Source of the DNA: Corinectria fuckeliana
Lineage: Eukaryota; Ascomycota; Sordariomycetes; Hypocreales; Nectriaceae
Length of the DNA stretch: 64,000 nt
Reading direction: 5' to 3'
Assembly: GCA_019137255.1 (NCBI GenBank)
Contig: WPDH01000074.1
Coordinates: forward strand, 248,001 to 312,000
In this document: piece after piece, positions 47,376-59,596 of the stretch
Numbering within the stretch: position 1 is the stretch's first letter
Layout of the letters: each line of letters begins with the position of its first letter
Notes under the pieces: model-generated
The model's input: only the letters and a program-made list of their open reading frames with translations
What the model was told of the DNA's origin: nothing
Database searches by the model: none
Made by a program: the position numbers and the translations under genes

Positions 47376-48625
47376 ATGCTTCAGCCACGCCTTCAGTTCG
47401 CATTGGCGAGCCAGAGCCTCCTGCGTGTGGCCTTGAACCGCTCCGCCATCCGAACGTACGCAACCGCCAGCTCCAAGTCCAGCTCTAAACCCAGCACAAA
47501 CGAGACATCAGCCTCTTCTTCTTCCTCCGAGGGCAACAGCCGTCAATCTGCTATTCTGCGGACGTACAAGCCCCGATCGCCTGGTGTACGACATTTGAGG
47601 CGACCGATCAACGACCACCTATGGAAGGGAAGACCGTTTCTCCCACTGACCTTCCCCAAGAAGGGACAAGCCAAGGGTGGCCGAAATGTGTCTGGTAGAA
47701 TTACCGTGAGGCATCGTGGTGGTGGTGCGAAGAGGAGGATACGAACGGTGGACTTCATTCGCAACCGGCCGGGACCTCACCTTGTCGAGCGCATTGAATA
47801 CGATCCCGGACGAAGCGCCCACATTGCTCTTCTCACCGAGCAAGCAACTGGCCGCAAGACCTACATCGTGGCTTCCGACGGTCTCCGGGCAGGCGATGTC
47901 GTTCACAGCTACCGCGCGGGCATACCTCAAGATCTCCTTGACAGCATGGGCGGTATCATTGATCCCGGTATCCTCGCAGCCAAGACTGCTTTCCGCGGCA
48001 ACTGTCTGCCAATGCACATGATCCCCGTAGGCACTACAGTGTTCTGTGTGGGCTCGGCCGCCAAGCGCGGCGCTGTCTTCTGCCGTAGTGCCGGAACCTC
48101 GGCCGTTGTCGTCAACAAGAACGAGGAGACCAAGGAAGACGGTACCAGAGTCATGACGGGCAAGTATGTCGAGGTGCGACTGCAGAGTGGTGAGGTTCGC
48201 CGTGTCAGCAAGGATGCGTGCGCAACGATTGGTGTGTCCAGCAACGTCCACCACCACTACCGACAGCTGGGTAAGGCTGGACGAAGCCGTTGGCTCAACA
48301 TCCGTCCTACCGTCCGTGGTGTGGCTATGAACAAGGGTACGCCATTGGAGACTGTGTCTGAATGTAGAGAACGCATTGCTAACGTCGTATATAGTTGACC
48401 ACCCTCACGGTGGCGGTAGAGGTAAATCGAAGGGTAACCGCCATCCCGTCAGCCCCTGGGGCACACCGGTAAGCTACACTGAAATCGAAGAGCCCCTCGG
48501 ACACCACTGATACCCCCGTGTAGACCAAGAGCGGTTACAAGACCCGACGCAAGCACAACGTCAACAAGTGGGTCGTGGTTCCGCGACCGCGCAACAACGG
48601 CAAGCGACGCGACAAGTCTGCTTAA
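47376..48625 (+). CDS. rml2: Mitochondrial large-subunit ribosomal protein uL2m (Rml2)
   Basis: Exons 47376-48336, 48395-48468 and 48524-48625 give 378 residues; introns are 58 and 55 nt. The first 60 residues are basic and Ser/Thr-rich without acidic residues at the start ([20 protein letters not shown]), fitting a mitochondrial presequence. The uL2 fold follows: [20 protein letters not shown], then [20 protein letters not shown], and [29 protein letters not shown] rebuilt across the first intron. This last segment is the uL2 signature whose histidine lies near the peptidyl-transferase centre. The basic C-terminus ([16 protein letters not shown]) matches bacterial L2 and Rml2. It works in the mitochondrial matrix ribosome. 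Confidence 0.96.
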
Positions 48626-51110
48626 ACACCACCACTAGAGGATGACAGAAGAAGGGAGGCACATGTGGGGGGAGGGGATGTGCGCCAGTGCATTGTATAT
48701 TATAACGCTGCATTGTACCATATGTGAGACTATAGACGAGGCGTGCGGTGCGATGACAACCGGAGCACGACATGTCTCCATGCTGGGAAGCCTGAGTCTG
48801 CAGTGAAGCGTCAGCTTTGTGACAGCCTACCGGTTAGTTTGTTCGGTGTAAGCAGCTTGCGGTCAGGCATCCATTGGTATCAGCTGCGTAGTCGGGCTCG
48901 AGTTTCAAGGGCCTGTCTAGCTTTGCTTTCGAATGCGACGCGCGATTGCTCATCGTATGGGCATGATGCTCGCACCGTGCGTGTGTCATGCGACGATGAT
49001 TTATGCGATGCCGCATCCTACGAACGGAAGGGACCTGGGTCTACTGGATTTAGCAAAGAATTGTCATCGGGGTGTTTCAAAGCAATTAGACACTGGATTG
49101 TACACGCGAAGTGCACGGCGGCCGACAACATGCCAAAGGCTCGGCACTAGGAAGCCAGTGAAGGGCAAGTTTGCTTGGAGCCATTCAAAGCCAGTCTAAG
49201 TAGGTAGCTACTACCTAGCTACCCACCAAGCCTATCTCATTGAAGCCTACTTCTACAACGGCTGACTCGACTTGAGAAGAGTCCAGACCGACAACGGGCC
49301 TGGAGTTTCTTTGCAATGCACGTCCGCTAATTGGCAACTATGTAGAAAGACTACTAGCGCCGAGACTGCGGCCGAGGCGGGTAGGTCTGCCTCCATCGTC
49401 ACTCGTATGTACGATATATCCGAATATTGGTAGGCAATTTGACCTGGCATGGATTTTCCAAAAGCTAAACGCTTGGAAGAATGCTCAGCCTCGCCAGGCC
49501 ACGTAACGTAGCCCCCGCACACAGAGGACAGTGCACAGTGCTATGTGATTTGTACATGTTGCGGTGTCCGTAACAGACCCGGCGAGGTGACCAAAGAAGA
49601 CGTCGACGAGGAGTCTGACTGCGCGAATGGTGGCGATGAGCTTGGCGCTGAGCTTGGCGCTGGCGAAGCAGGGTTATTAGTCAAGGCTTGCATACTGGTA
49701 CATACATAGGGACGAGGTGAGATGAGATAAGATGAGACGATGAGAGGGGGACATGAGCGGACGGTAGAAAGAGAGGCAGGTTGACAAAAGTAATTACGGC
49801 ACTGCATTCTCGGGTCGCTACCTCATTGACGGCTTAAGTAGTATGCAAGTCTTGGGAAGTGGAAGCGCTGGCAGTTGTTACTAACGTACGACGTACTCCG
49901 TACCGTGGTGGAGGGTCTGAATGAATTAAGGTTTTTAGGGGGTCGCATGCTTATTTTAGTAGCACAACATCGCCAATGCCGACCGCCAATCCTCGAACCC
50001 TCAAACGCTGGGGTATACTGTATGTACATAGTAATCTGTCGAGACAAAGGTGGGAAAAGGCCATCGGCCACCAAAGACGTCACGTCTCGCAGCGACGATC
50101 GCGCGGCAGAGCACCAAATTCCGGCGCACTCGCAGCAACCAGTTATGGCTTTCTAGGTACCTACCTATGCTTTCAGGGAGCTCACCAGGCGCTGAAACAG
50201 TACTGGCTTCGAGACTCGAGGCGCTGCGGTGCACTGCGGTTCGCACTGAAGTGAGTCCGACCGAGGCGCCTGCAGCCACCGCGCGCCCTACTATGTTGCC
50301 ACCACGCGATCAATTGCCCAGTGGAGCAGCGCCACATCGTCACCTCGTCGTGGCTGAGACCTAACCGTACCTTACGCACACAGGTAAGTGTACTTGGCAG
50401 CGAGAGTGCAAGAGAGGAAGAGTTAGACAAGCGGAAACGGGTTTGACATCCATATTCTTCTCCTTGGTCTTCCCACTAATTAGGTACTTGTAGTAGGTGC
50501 CTGAGGTATGTAGCACGCAGCAAGCCCGTAAGTGAAGTTACCGGTACCCGGAGCATCCCTCATGGTCGCGTCGGGTGTCCACCTCCGTACATCCACCGCC
50601 AATTAGCCTCCCGTGCTGCCCCAGCCCGCCTCATCCCCGCCGAGCTTCGGGCATCCTTGCGCCCTATAGACTAGCAAGTAACCCACAGCGCAGCAAGCGC
50701 TGCGGTTTTACTATGTAGGTCCACGGGTACCTACCGGGGGGCGAAAACAACCTTAAAGTCTCCACTCACTTCCCCCTGTCCGCGCTTGTCCCGTACATTA
50801 ATAAACTGAAATTCACACTACGTCAACCAACATCTCTTTTCAAGCCCAGATCTTCTCCCCCGACATCACTGCTGAGCCCCGAAGCCAAGCTGTTGCCAGA
50901 TCCACTCCCCCGGAATAGGCACCTTATTTTTGTGTCTTATTTTCCGCTTGCCTGTGTGTGCGTGTGTGCGTGTGTTTCGGTGCTGGGTAGCACAGTAACT
51001 TGTCTGTTTTGCCCGTCCTTTCACAACCGGCGGAAGCTTATAATCCCCCCCCCCACACCCGCAGTTTCTCATCCGCTGCTTTCGACCTTCTTCTTCTCTC
51101 GCCCGTCTTC
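48626..51110. other. Intergenic region, no gene recognised
   Basis: 2.5 kb between rml2 and the PAP2 gene, both on the plus strand. Open frames are short and unconvincing. TACCTAGCTACC-like motifs cluster at 49197-49224 and 50155-50168. Just before the PAP2 gene are a TG-rich run (50954-50977) and C10 (51045-51054), probably in its leader. Confidence 0.55.
50954..50977. repeat. TG dinucleotide run
   Basis: TG repeats interrupted by two GC steps, about 135 bases upstream of the PAP2 ATG and probably within its leader. Confidence 0.7.
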
Positions 51111-52581
51111 ATGGCTCCCTTCCCGCGAGCTTACCATAAGATGGCAGATTCCGGTCTAGGCTTTGCTTCCGGCCGACGGGGCGGCATCTCTATGCGCCTC
51201 CTGTTCTCTTATGCCTTCGACTGGCTTGCGCTCGTTGTCACTGCTGGCGTCGCTGCCGTGCTGGGCCACATAGACCCTGCGAAGCGGCCCTTCTCGCTGG
51301 TCAACCCCGACATCTCGTGCGTCTTTGTTCTCCAGCTGACTCCTCCTTCTTTCGAGCAACTCCTCCTTGCAGCTAAGATCCCATTGCTAACGAATGCCCT
51401 CTTGCAGCTTCCCGTACACCGAACATGAGCTCGTACCGCCCTACCTGCTCATCGTCCTCAACGCCGGTGTCCCCATCGTGCTGATCGCCATCGTCTCCCT
51501 CATCTTCGTCCCCGGCCCCACGGTCCCCAAGAACACCCCCAAGGCCCTCATCTGGAGGCGCAAGCTCTGGGAGCTGCACGTCGGCTGGCTTGGCCTCGCC
51601 CTCGCCCTCGTCTCCGCCTGGTTCTTCACCGAGTCCATGAAGAACCTCTTCGGCAAGCCCCGCCCCGACCTACTCGACCGCTGCAAGCCCGACCTCAAGA
51701 ACGTCGCCGACTACATCGTTGGCGGCCTACAGTGGCGCGGCCTAACCGGCCAGCTCGTCTCCGCCGACATCTGCACCCAGAAGGACCGAAGCATCCTCAA
51801 CGACGGCTTCCGCAGCTACCCCAGCGGCCACTCCTCGTCCGCCGCCGCCGGCCTCATCTACGCCTCGCTCTTCCTCGCGAGCAAGTTCTCCGTCACCGTC
51901 CCCTTCGCCGTCCCCAACGCCTCGTCCGCCGCCGGCCCCACGAGCTACGCCGCCTTCCCCTCCCGCTCGCGCCCCGACGCCGACCGCTACGAGCCTACTC
52001 GCTCTGCAACCTCGTCGCCCGCGGCAAAGGCTGACGACAACGCCTTCGAGCAGAACGTTAAGATCCAGTCAGTCCGCCGCCAAGCTGCCTCGCCACCCAT
52101 CTACCTGCTCGTCCTCACCATCCTGCCCTTCTGCACGGCTGTCTTCGTCGCCTCGTCCCGCTGGTACGACTACCGTCACCACGGCTTTGATATCCTCTTC
52201 GGCTTCCTCATGGGCACCCTGACCTCCATCTACGCCTTCCGGTACTACCACCTCCCCATCCGCGTCGGTGCGGGCTGGGCATGGGGCCCCCGTAGCGAGG
52301 AGCGTGCCTTCTGGGCTGGAGTTGGTCGTCTTGGCTACGCCGGTGACGACGAGGAGATGATCCACAAGCCTCGTCGCCAGGACACGGGTTTGTCCGCCAA
52401 CACCTCGTACCCGCCCATGACCTCAGGCGCCCTCACGCAGAGACCCGTGCCGCTCCATCACAACCAGGAGAACAGGGAGGTGTCCCCTGAACGTCCGTCG
52501 TTTCAGGACGTGGAGCTGCAGCGGTTCGATTCGCGAGGAGACGGCGAACACCGCCAAGACCGAGAAATCCACCACGTCTAG
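51111..52581 (+). CDS. PAP2-family lipid phosphatase (Dpp1-like)
   Basis: Exons 51111-51316 and 51408-52581 give 459 residues; the intron is 91 nt (GTGCGT donor, GCTAAC branch, TTGCAG acceptor), and the junction reads NPDIS|FPYTEHELVPPYLL. Membrane helices alternate with the three phosphatase motifs: KNLFGKPRP near residue 147, PSGH near 206 and SRWYDYRHHGFD near 318. All catalytic residues (Lys, Arg, Ser-Gly-His, Arg, His) are present. Fungal Dpp1/Lpp1 enzymes remove phosphate from diacylglycerol pyrophosphate and phosphatidate in vacuolar or Golgi membranes. An Ala/Ser/Pro-rich insert of about 65 residues separates motifs 2 and 3. The C-terminal 80 residues are hydrophilic. A second ATG 30 bases downstream of the start is an alternative initiation site. 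Confidence 0.93.
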
Positions 52582-53141
52582 GCGTGTACCCCTTGTATCT
52601 GTAATTGATAGAAAATGTTTGTGATTTTTGGGCAGTTTTTTCCCCGGACACGGTTACGGAACGAGCTTTAGAGGCTGGCAAATGGGTGGTGCGGTGCATT
52701 AGGACAACTCCGGACATATAGATCTGGTATATGAAATTCGATACGAACGATCAATGAATGACCAGCTCATTTAGTCATATCCCAAAACCGAGTAGCTAGG
52801 TACTCGGCCAACTTGGGTGAAAGAGTTGCCCGTCGGAGATTGACTTCAACGAGCACATAATAATAAAGGCGCTTTCATTTAACAGCTAAAACTTTAAGAA
52901 CTCACTCGTACTTTAGATGGCCCAGACCCCTGTCTTCCCAGAAAACGCCAATCCGTAGAACCAACCGAACGCTGGAAGCACGACACACCAAGGCGACGTG
53001 ACTGCGGTACGGAGGGGAGTCGGTAAAATATCCGTAGAACAATGACACTCGCACGCTGATCCCCGCCCCCCCGAGCCGTCTGGTATCCTCGCACCCGTGT
53101 TTCTCCCTTCCTTAGGTAGCCAAGCCTCCCTTGAGGGCGCT
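52582..53141. other. Convergent 3' region
   Basis: 560 bp between the stop codons of the PAP2 gene and CK2 beta, tail to tail. Expected to be 3' untranslated sequence; nothing else seen. Confidence 0.6.
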
Positions 53142-54212
53142 TCAGAGACCCTCCACAGCAGCCATGCGGCCATCGATGCCCTCGAACTCGACCTCCTCTT
53201 CCTCTTCCTCCTCGTCGTCCAATTCCTCGCGGAAGCCCGTGTCAATCTCCAGCTTGCGCAGGCGGCGGCGCATGTCGTCGCGGTTCGCGCTTTGCCAGCG
53301 GACGAGGGCGGCCGGGGCGTGGACCTTGAAGCCGTAGACGCGTGGGATGTAGCGGTTGACGCTCTTCGTGGGGATTAGGGCGGGGTAGACCTGGAAGAGG
53401 ATGTTGTGGAAGGATGTGCCGAAGTAGGCGCCGTCGATAGCGGCGTGGCGCGACGACTTGGGGTTGTAGATGTCCTCGCAGCGGCCGCAGTAGAGCTTGA
53501 CGGGCTTGAGGTTGGGCACGTCGGAGAGGCCCATGGGGAGCAGCGGGTGGGAGTGGCACTGGACGCGCGGACACTTCCCGAAGTCGGCTTTCTTGTACTT
53601 GTCGAGCTGTTCCAAAAAGAGGGACGTTAGCATAGCTCTGACGCCAGAAAAAGAGCGGGAGGCGGAGAACGTCGGCGAGGCAAGGGATGGGCAGCGCGTA
53701 CCATCTTGGTCAAGCCTCGGGTGGTGACGATGTATCGAGCGTGGACCAGGCCGTAGAGATGCCTGGCCGACTTCTCAATGGTCTCGCGCATCTCGTCGTC
53801 GCAGTCGAGGTCGAAGACGTCGGTGACCAAGTCCAAGGCATATTGATAGTACTGCACTTCAGTGTTGAGTCCCGTAAGGTTGAAGCGATCTGTCAAGTAG
53901 TCTTCGTCTATCTCGCAAAAGTACTCGTTGCCCCTCGACGAAATGAACTACGCAGAAAGAGTCGTTAGCCCAAGTGGTTCGCAGACAGACATAGAATCCC
54001 CTCCCCTGCGTCGATCAGCCGGCTGGGCCCTCCCGCATGGACGAGGCTGAAGGCTGCGGTCGAGGGGGGGGGGTCCGACACCGGAACGACGAATGGCGGG
54101 TGATGAATATTTCAAAAAATTCCCCTCACGCCTGCTACTGCCCAGTACTCACCCAGTCTCGCCAATAGCTCGTATAGTCACTGTCGGATTCGCTAACGTA
54201 GTCGTCCATCAT
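53142..54212 (-). CDS. ckb1: Casein kinase 2 regulatory subunit beta
   Basis: Exons on the minus strand: 54212-54153, 53947-53702 and 53606-53142, giving 256 residues; introns are 205 and 95 nt. The rebuilt N-terminus, SYWRDW|FISSRGNEYFCEIDEDYL then DRFNLTGLN, matches CK2 beta closely. The acidic loop (DVFDLDCDDEMRE) follows, then the zinc-binding region CPRVQC and CGRC, with GLSDVPNLKPVKLYCGRC between. PKSSRHAAIDGAYFGTSFHN is the segment after the zinc ribbon. CK2 beta dimerises and holds two catalytic subunits, setting substrate choice of this nuclear and cytoplasmic kinase. The end is an acidic tail (LDDEEEEEEEVEFEG) longer than in animals. Two adjacent ATGs could start; the first is taken. 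The long first intron carries a G10 run on the plus strand (54064-54073). Confidence 0.95.
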
Positions 54213-54918
54213 GGCGGGCCACGGGGGTCGGAGTGGGGGTGTGAGGAAGAGAGGAGGAGAGCAAGCTGGCAGGGTTGCTCAGGGCCGAGCGACCATGCCC
54301 AGCGGCGGCGAGCGAGCGAGCGACGAAGAAGCCGGGGAAGGGCGAGATATGAAGGTGGTTGAGATTGAGGCTGAGATCTGAAGGTGTCGGAGGAGGAGGC
54401 GAAGGAGTCCTGCGGCGTCTGTGGTGGGGTTGCAACCACCCGAGTCTCTGCGGTACTACAAGTATGCGTGCGGGATTAGGATTAGATTTGGGAATGGGAC
54501 CTGCTGATAAGGTAACGTGACCACCCCGAGCCCAAACTACTAGTAGTTCCGTTAGTACCCAAGTACCTACCGTAGCTTACTTACTACCTGCTGTACTTAC
54601 TTACCGACAACACTTCATCGTTCAACTTCCAGGGATAAAGCAACTAATAAGCATACACAATTTGTAGCGTTACTGCCCCTATGATGACTCTAAAATAACC
54701 AGAAATCATGTAATGACCCTGTTAGTTTACATAAGAGGTACGCACGCACCTACTGCTTGGGCTGTGCGCCAGTGCAAAATGCCATGTCCCCTATCCTATC
54801 GCCCTCCCAGTTCTTTTCTTCCCGAGACACCCAGTGAATATAAATCTAGGCAAAGGACGAGAAAACGCCCCGCAACAAACCAAATATCCCAAAACAAATA
54901 ATATGCCCGTGGCCTTGT
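54213..54918 (-). promoter_or_regulatory. CK2 beta promoter region and Ric1 3' region
   Basis: 706 bp between the CK2 beta ATG and the Ric1 stop codon, both genes on the minus strand. TACCTACC and TTACTTAC-like short repeats occur around 54540-54605. No gene recognised. Confidence 0.55.
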
Positions 54919-57900
54919 CTACAGAGCGCTTATCGTCGATGCGATGCTGCCGGCATCACTCGCCGACAGTCTATCCGATTCGGTTCCGTCGTCCTCTCCG
55001 CTGCCCGCGCGACTTGATCCGTTCACCGCTCTGCCCGACGGAATCTGTAGTCGACTTCCAATCCCGTCAAGGCCTGGTTCCTGCCTGAGTACAACTTCGA
55101 CCATCCTCATGGCTTCTTGTAATGTTTCGCCCGTGTCATCCATCGCCGCCAAGAACCGCGCAAGCTCTTTGCACAGCTCCCAGTCGCCCTCTCTCATAGC
55201 TTGAGAGAGGAGGCGCACCGACTGTTCCGTCGATGATCCTAGCTCGTCCAGAGTATGGAGGACAATGAGATAACCTCCTGCGGTTTTCAGAGACCCTCTC
55301 TGCAGTGACTCTTCGAAAAGCTCTTGTGCTGGTGGCAGGTACGCGAACAGCGTCTTCCATTGCCGCACTTCAGTTTTGCGCGTGCACTGTAGCACAATGT
55401 CCAGATACTCCTTGAACGACGAGAGTAAAGAAAGCACCCGGGGTAAAACAGCGTCCTCGGGCTTTGGTGACGTGTCAACCTCTTCGTCCAAGACCCGATG
55501 CAACAGAACTTCGAGACCGTGGGCAAAGTATTCGAGCTCTTGGTATTGCCGGGCCAAGTGGCTGGCGTCGACAGTCCTGCTTTGTTGGAGATAGAACCGT
55601 AAAAGATCCGGGAGGACAAGATGAGTCTACTTATAATTAGCTGGTGCACCAGATTTGCGTAACATATTTTTGCTTACCCTAATTGCAAAGTGAAAGAACG
55701 AGAAGTTCACGTCACGCCGTTGCACCAGATCAGACTCGACTCCTAGCACTATCCCCTTCTCCAAAAGAATCGACAGCGGGTAAAAGTCAACGGGGATAGA
55801 GACCGGCGCGGGCGGCTCTTTAGAGCTGTCCGCTGAAGCCGCTTCCAGCACGTCGTTGATGTTAGGCCAGGCCTTTAGTTCCATACCATCAAACACCCAT
55901 AGTGAGTCCCGCAGCGCGAGCGGGCCATTTCGCGGGTGGGCCTCCTCCATTTGGCGGCTCACATTGCGCAGAGGCTGGTCTCGCATGCTTGCATGGTACT
56001 CCACGTTTTGTGCGATGATTCGCATGTCATACTTGAGCTGACCCTCGTCGTTCAGCGAGGGGCGTAGCACAACGAGCTTGCCATCAACGAGGAATATGAC
56101 CGAGGCCACTGCCACATCTTGAGAAGGATCGCCATCCGCCATTTGGCTCTCGGGCAATATCCAGCTAAGCCCTCGAACTCTCGCCGGAGACCTGACGATA
56201 CCATGAAACGCAATTTGGCCCACTTGCACCAGACGGACCGATCCGCCGTATGGCGTGAAGATGAAATGATACAATAGGTTCTCATACGTGTAGACGAGAA
56301 GAGAATCTTCGCCGGACGTAGTTACTAGCACCACCGGGGTGGGGATCTTCTGCGTGTGGAGGACTTGGGATGAATCCAGGGCAGTCTCCCGCGAGAACAG
56401 TCTTAGCTCGTATGATCTGTTGCTTTCGACTGCTGCGACGAGAATGTGCTGATGCCAGCACATGCCACCTCTCACCTGAAACTCGTTCTCCATTGCTTCA
56501 TTAGCAAACGTCTTCCACCGACCGCTGTTGACGCTATAGTGTGCGAGTCCGTGCCGGCCAGCAACGGCAACGTATCGTCCATCTGGCGATATGACCGTCT
56601 GTCGAATGGGCCATTGATTTAAAAGATAAGCCGCGGGGATTTTTGCTGTGTGCCATAGAAACGGCTCGGCGGATATGCTGGTAAGGTCAGGCACATCATA
56701 GCCTCTGTATACCATAACTCCCGAGGGCGTTTGGAGAACTGTTCTGAAAATGTTGGCCTCGTTGTAACATCCGGTAACGGCGTTCTTGGCCATTTCCAAC
56801 GACCATATCGCTTCATGTTGACGTCCGATCATAAGGACTTCGGAACCCCCACCCAGCCAAAAAGCGGAGTGCACTCCAGAAAGCCATTCCTCTCCGTTGG
56901 CATGCGAGGTGGTTTCCTCAGCTCCAAAACTGTTGCTTCCGAGTTTGCCGAACATGCTCCAGGTCGACCATCCCTTCTTGAAGCCTGCAAACAGGCAATA
57001 GCCATCCGGCGAGTAGCTCAGCGTCGTAAAAGCACCCGAAAACTGTGCAGACACGGGTATCCTGTGCGTATGAGAATGGGGGATATTGCCAGCATAGTCG
57101 CGGACTGAATAAACCTGCACCGAGCCATCGCAGCAGCCGACAGCGATGAGAGAGAAACGGGCATTTATGACGGCTCTAATAGCACGCTCATTGCTGTTCT
57201 TCGGGGTATGAAAGCAGTGCCCCTTGAAGAGCCGCTTCGAATCGGGGTCGTCAGACTGGCTGCTCTCCGCCCGGGGGGGTTGGCGTTGGACCGCGTACGC
57301 ACGTCCACTGCTTGTAATCCAAGTAGACAGGTTCATCGGACGGTCGTGTGTCATCTCGACGATATGTTCCTTCTTCTCGACCCAACCCATTCGGCTGATT
57401 ATCTCGGTCTTGGTCTGGGTCCCCGTGCTGTCAGGGGTCCAACGGATGCATTGAACAGCCGCTGGTTTCCGCGTCGCCACCACCAACTCATCATCGAGGG
57501 CGATTGCACTTTCGATCCCGGCATCGACTTTGATAACCATTCGAAAACGCATACTGACGTCGCGAATGCCGGTTCCCTCGCCCGGTCCCCACAGCAACTG
57601 GTCGGGGGGTAGCCCAGCCTGGCCCCCGATGAGGCTCTGCCTTCGCCGCTGAACATTGTGGTAGTTGGAGAAGTGTGCTTTGTACGTGCGCGAGTCGGTA
57701 TCGGTGGCGATGGAGTAGGTGATGAGGAAGCCTAGATCTGTGTGGATGACTAGGATGGCGGAATCCGGTCTAAGCAAGAGGTCGACGTTCTTGCCATACA
57801 TTTGGAGCGAGGTTTCGGATCGTACGACAATTGCGAGGACGACGGTTGGCTACGGGAATTAACACACACACACAAAGATACTCTTTGAGAGGGGACCAGT

Positions 57901-58308
57901 AGATCCCACCTTGGTTTGCCAGAGGGTGATAGACGTAGCCGTGATGACACCAAACATGTTGCCAGACCGTGAGACTTGCAGTGCCAACACGGGGTCCTTC
58001 AAGGGCAGTTCATCTGTTTCCGAGTCCCTCAACGCTGGCGGAAAGTAGCCGGCGTCATCGTCATCGTGCTCGACGGGCCCGATACCGGGCGTCTTGGGAG
58101 TCGCGGGCGTGATGGGCGTTGGCGAGGGGTGAAGGTCGACATCGTCGATGCCGAGCCCGCGGGGTTGGACGCTCGGGAGTACGGGTGAGGGCGTCAAGCT
58201 GGGCTCGGCAGGGCTCGACAGGCCGTCTTGGGAGACGACGAGCCGACAGGCCGGAGCTCGACTGCTGCTGGTTGCGTAGATGCGCGGCGTGCCGATGGGC
58301 CAATACAT
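54919..58308 (-). CDS. ric1: Ric1, subunit of the Ypt6/Rab6 exchange factor
   Basis: Exons on the minus strand: 58308-57910, 57849-55678 and 55626-54919, giving 1092 residues; introns are 60 and 51 nt. The N-terminus, MYWPIGTPRIYATSSSR, is typical of Ric1, followed by a Pro/Ser-rich insert and a WD40-type propeller (for example INARFSLIAVGCCDGSVQVY and YSPDGYCLFAGFKKGWSTWS). Junctions restore SITLWQTK|PTVVLAIVVRSE and FHFAIR|THLVLPDLLRFYLQ. The C-terminal third is the alpha-helical RIC1 domain (ARQYQELEYFAHGLEVLLHR, then MREGDWELCKELARFLAAMD). Ric1 with Rgp1 loads GTP onto Ypt6 and serves endosome-to-Golgi traffic. The first intron carries an AC/GT dinucleotide run. Rgp1 is not in the window. 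Confidence 0.94.
57862..57874. repeat. AC/GT dinucleotide run in the first ric1 intron
   Basis: About six AC units lie inside the 60-nt intron 57850-57909, close to its 3' splice site on the minus strand. Confidence 0.75.
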
Positions 58309-59596
58309 AGCGGGCAGCTAAGCTCCTCAGGTCACCGCGGATGCGCAGCAGCCCGTTCGATGCGCAGCCGGTGAAGGTGGATGTTTCGCTGGAGCGAAGC
58401 CTCAAACATGACCATGCGCGCTCGCTCGGGAAGAATGTCTCGGGGCCATTGACTAGAGGCGCTGTTAATTACTGGGTAGTGTTGGAGGGATGAGGGGACG
58501 CCAGCTGCGTGTGCTCCCTCCCTAGAGGACCCTAGCGGTGCTGCCATCACGGGGGATTACATAACACGGGCGCCCTGTTCCACTCTCAGGGGCACGTCTT
58601 CATCAAGGAGGGTTCACATGCAAGCACTCCCAAGACATAACTTATCTACGTATGTATGTATATTCAAAACGCCTATGCTCCAGTTGCCAACTTACACCCC
58701 AATACCTATTTACAGGTGTACCATGCACTCTGTAAAGTTGCCATGCAGTGCGCCTCGTATCCCGCCATTGGCTCAGGACCTGATTCCCATTCTCCTTTTT
58801 CGTCTATACCATGTCGACCTCGTTGACGTCCGATCCCTTCTATAACCAGCGAACAACCGCAATCGTGGTGCCAGTGATCGAAAGTTTGCGCTCCCTAAAT
58901 TCATATTTTTAAGGATACATGCATAGCGCGAGACATGAAACGGAACGCCCCAGAAACATCGTCGCCATCCAGCCATCTAGGTTTGTGAGTGATGCGTCCA
59001 TCAACCGAGACAAGGTGTACCAACTTCCAGTAATTTCCCATCTCGGTTACATCCCAGATTGACACTTTTAGGGCACTCAGATGGTCTCACGGGCGGTCCT
59101 GCCCTTGACCGGTCCTCGAATCACTCCATCCTTTCCAGGTGTGGCGTCATCACCAACGCCAGAGAAATCTCCCATGAAAGAATGCCCGGTATCTATATCG
59201 CGGTCGCTACTGTGTACCGTGCTCCAAGCGACGACTGGTGTTAACATGGTAGATCCGGTAGAAGCCCTGAGGTATTTGTGCAAGTAATCCATCCAATTGG
59301 GTTGTATCCATGGTCTGAGGGTCCAAAGGGAGTTCCAAGTGTGAGTGGGATATCGAGACTAATCAGACATTGCCCAACGCATCCTAGGTCATCCTGGGTC
59401 GAGTTTCTTTTTGGTCTAGAAATCCAATGGAATCCAAGTTCGGGATCAAAAAATAAAATAAAAGGAAAAATGACAGCAAAAGGAAAGCGGGCCCTGTAAT
59501 CATCGGTCATGCCGGGGAGCATGTCCAGTCAAAGGAAGTCTTCTCCTTAAGAAGCTCTGCTCGGCACCAAGAGTGCCATGGGAACTTTTGCCAAAA
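58309..59596. other. Ric1 promoter region and 3' region of a membrane protein
   Basis: 1.29 kb between the Ric1 ATG and the stop of the 239-residue membrane protein, both on the minus strand. No gene recognised; the short frames here are unconvincing. Confidence 0.55.
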
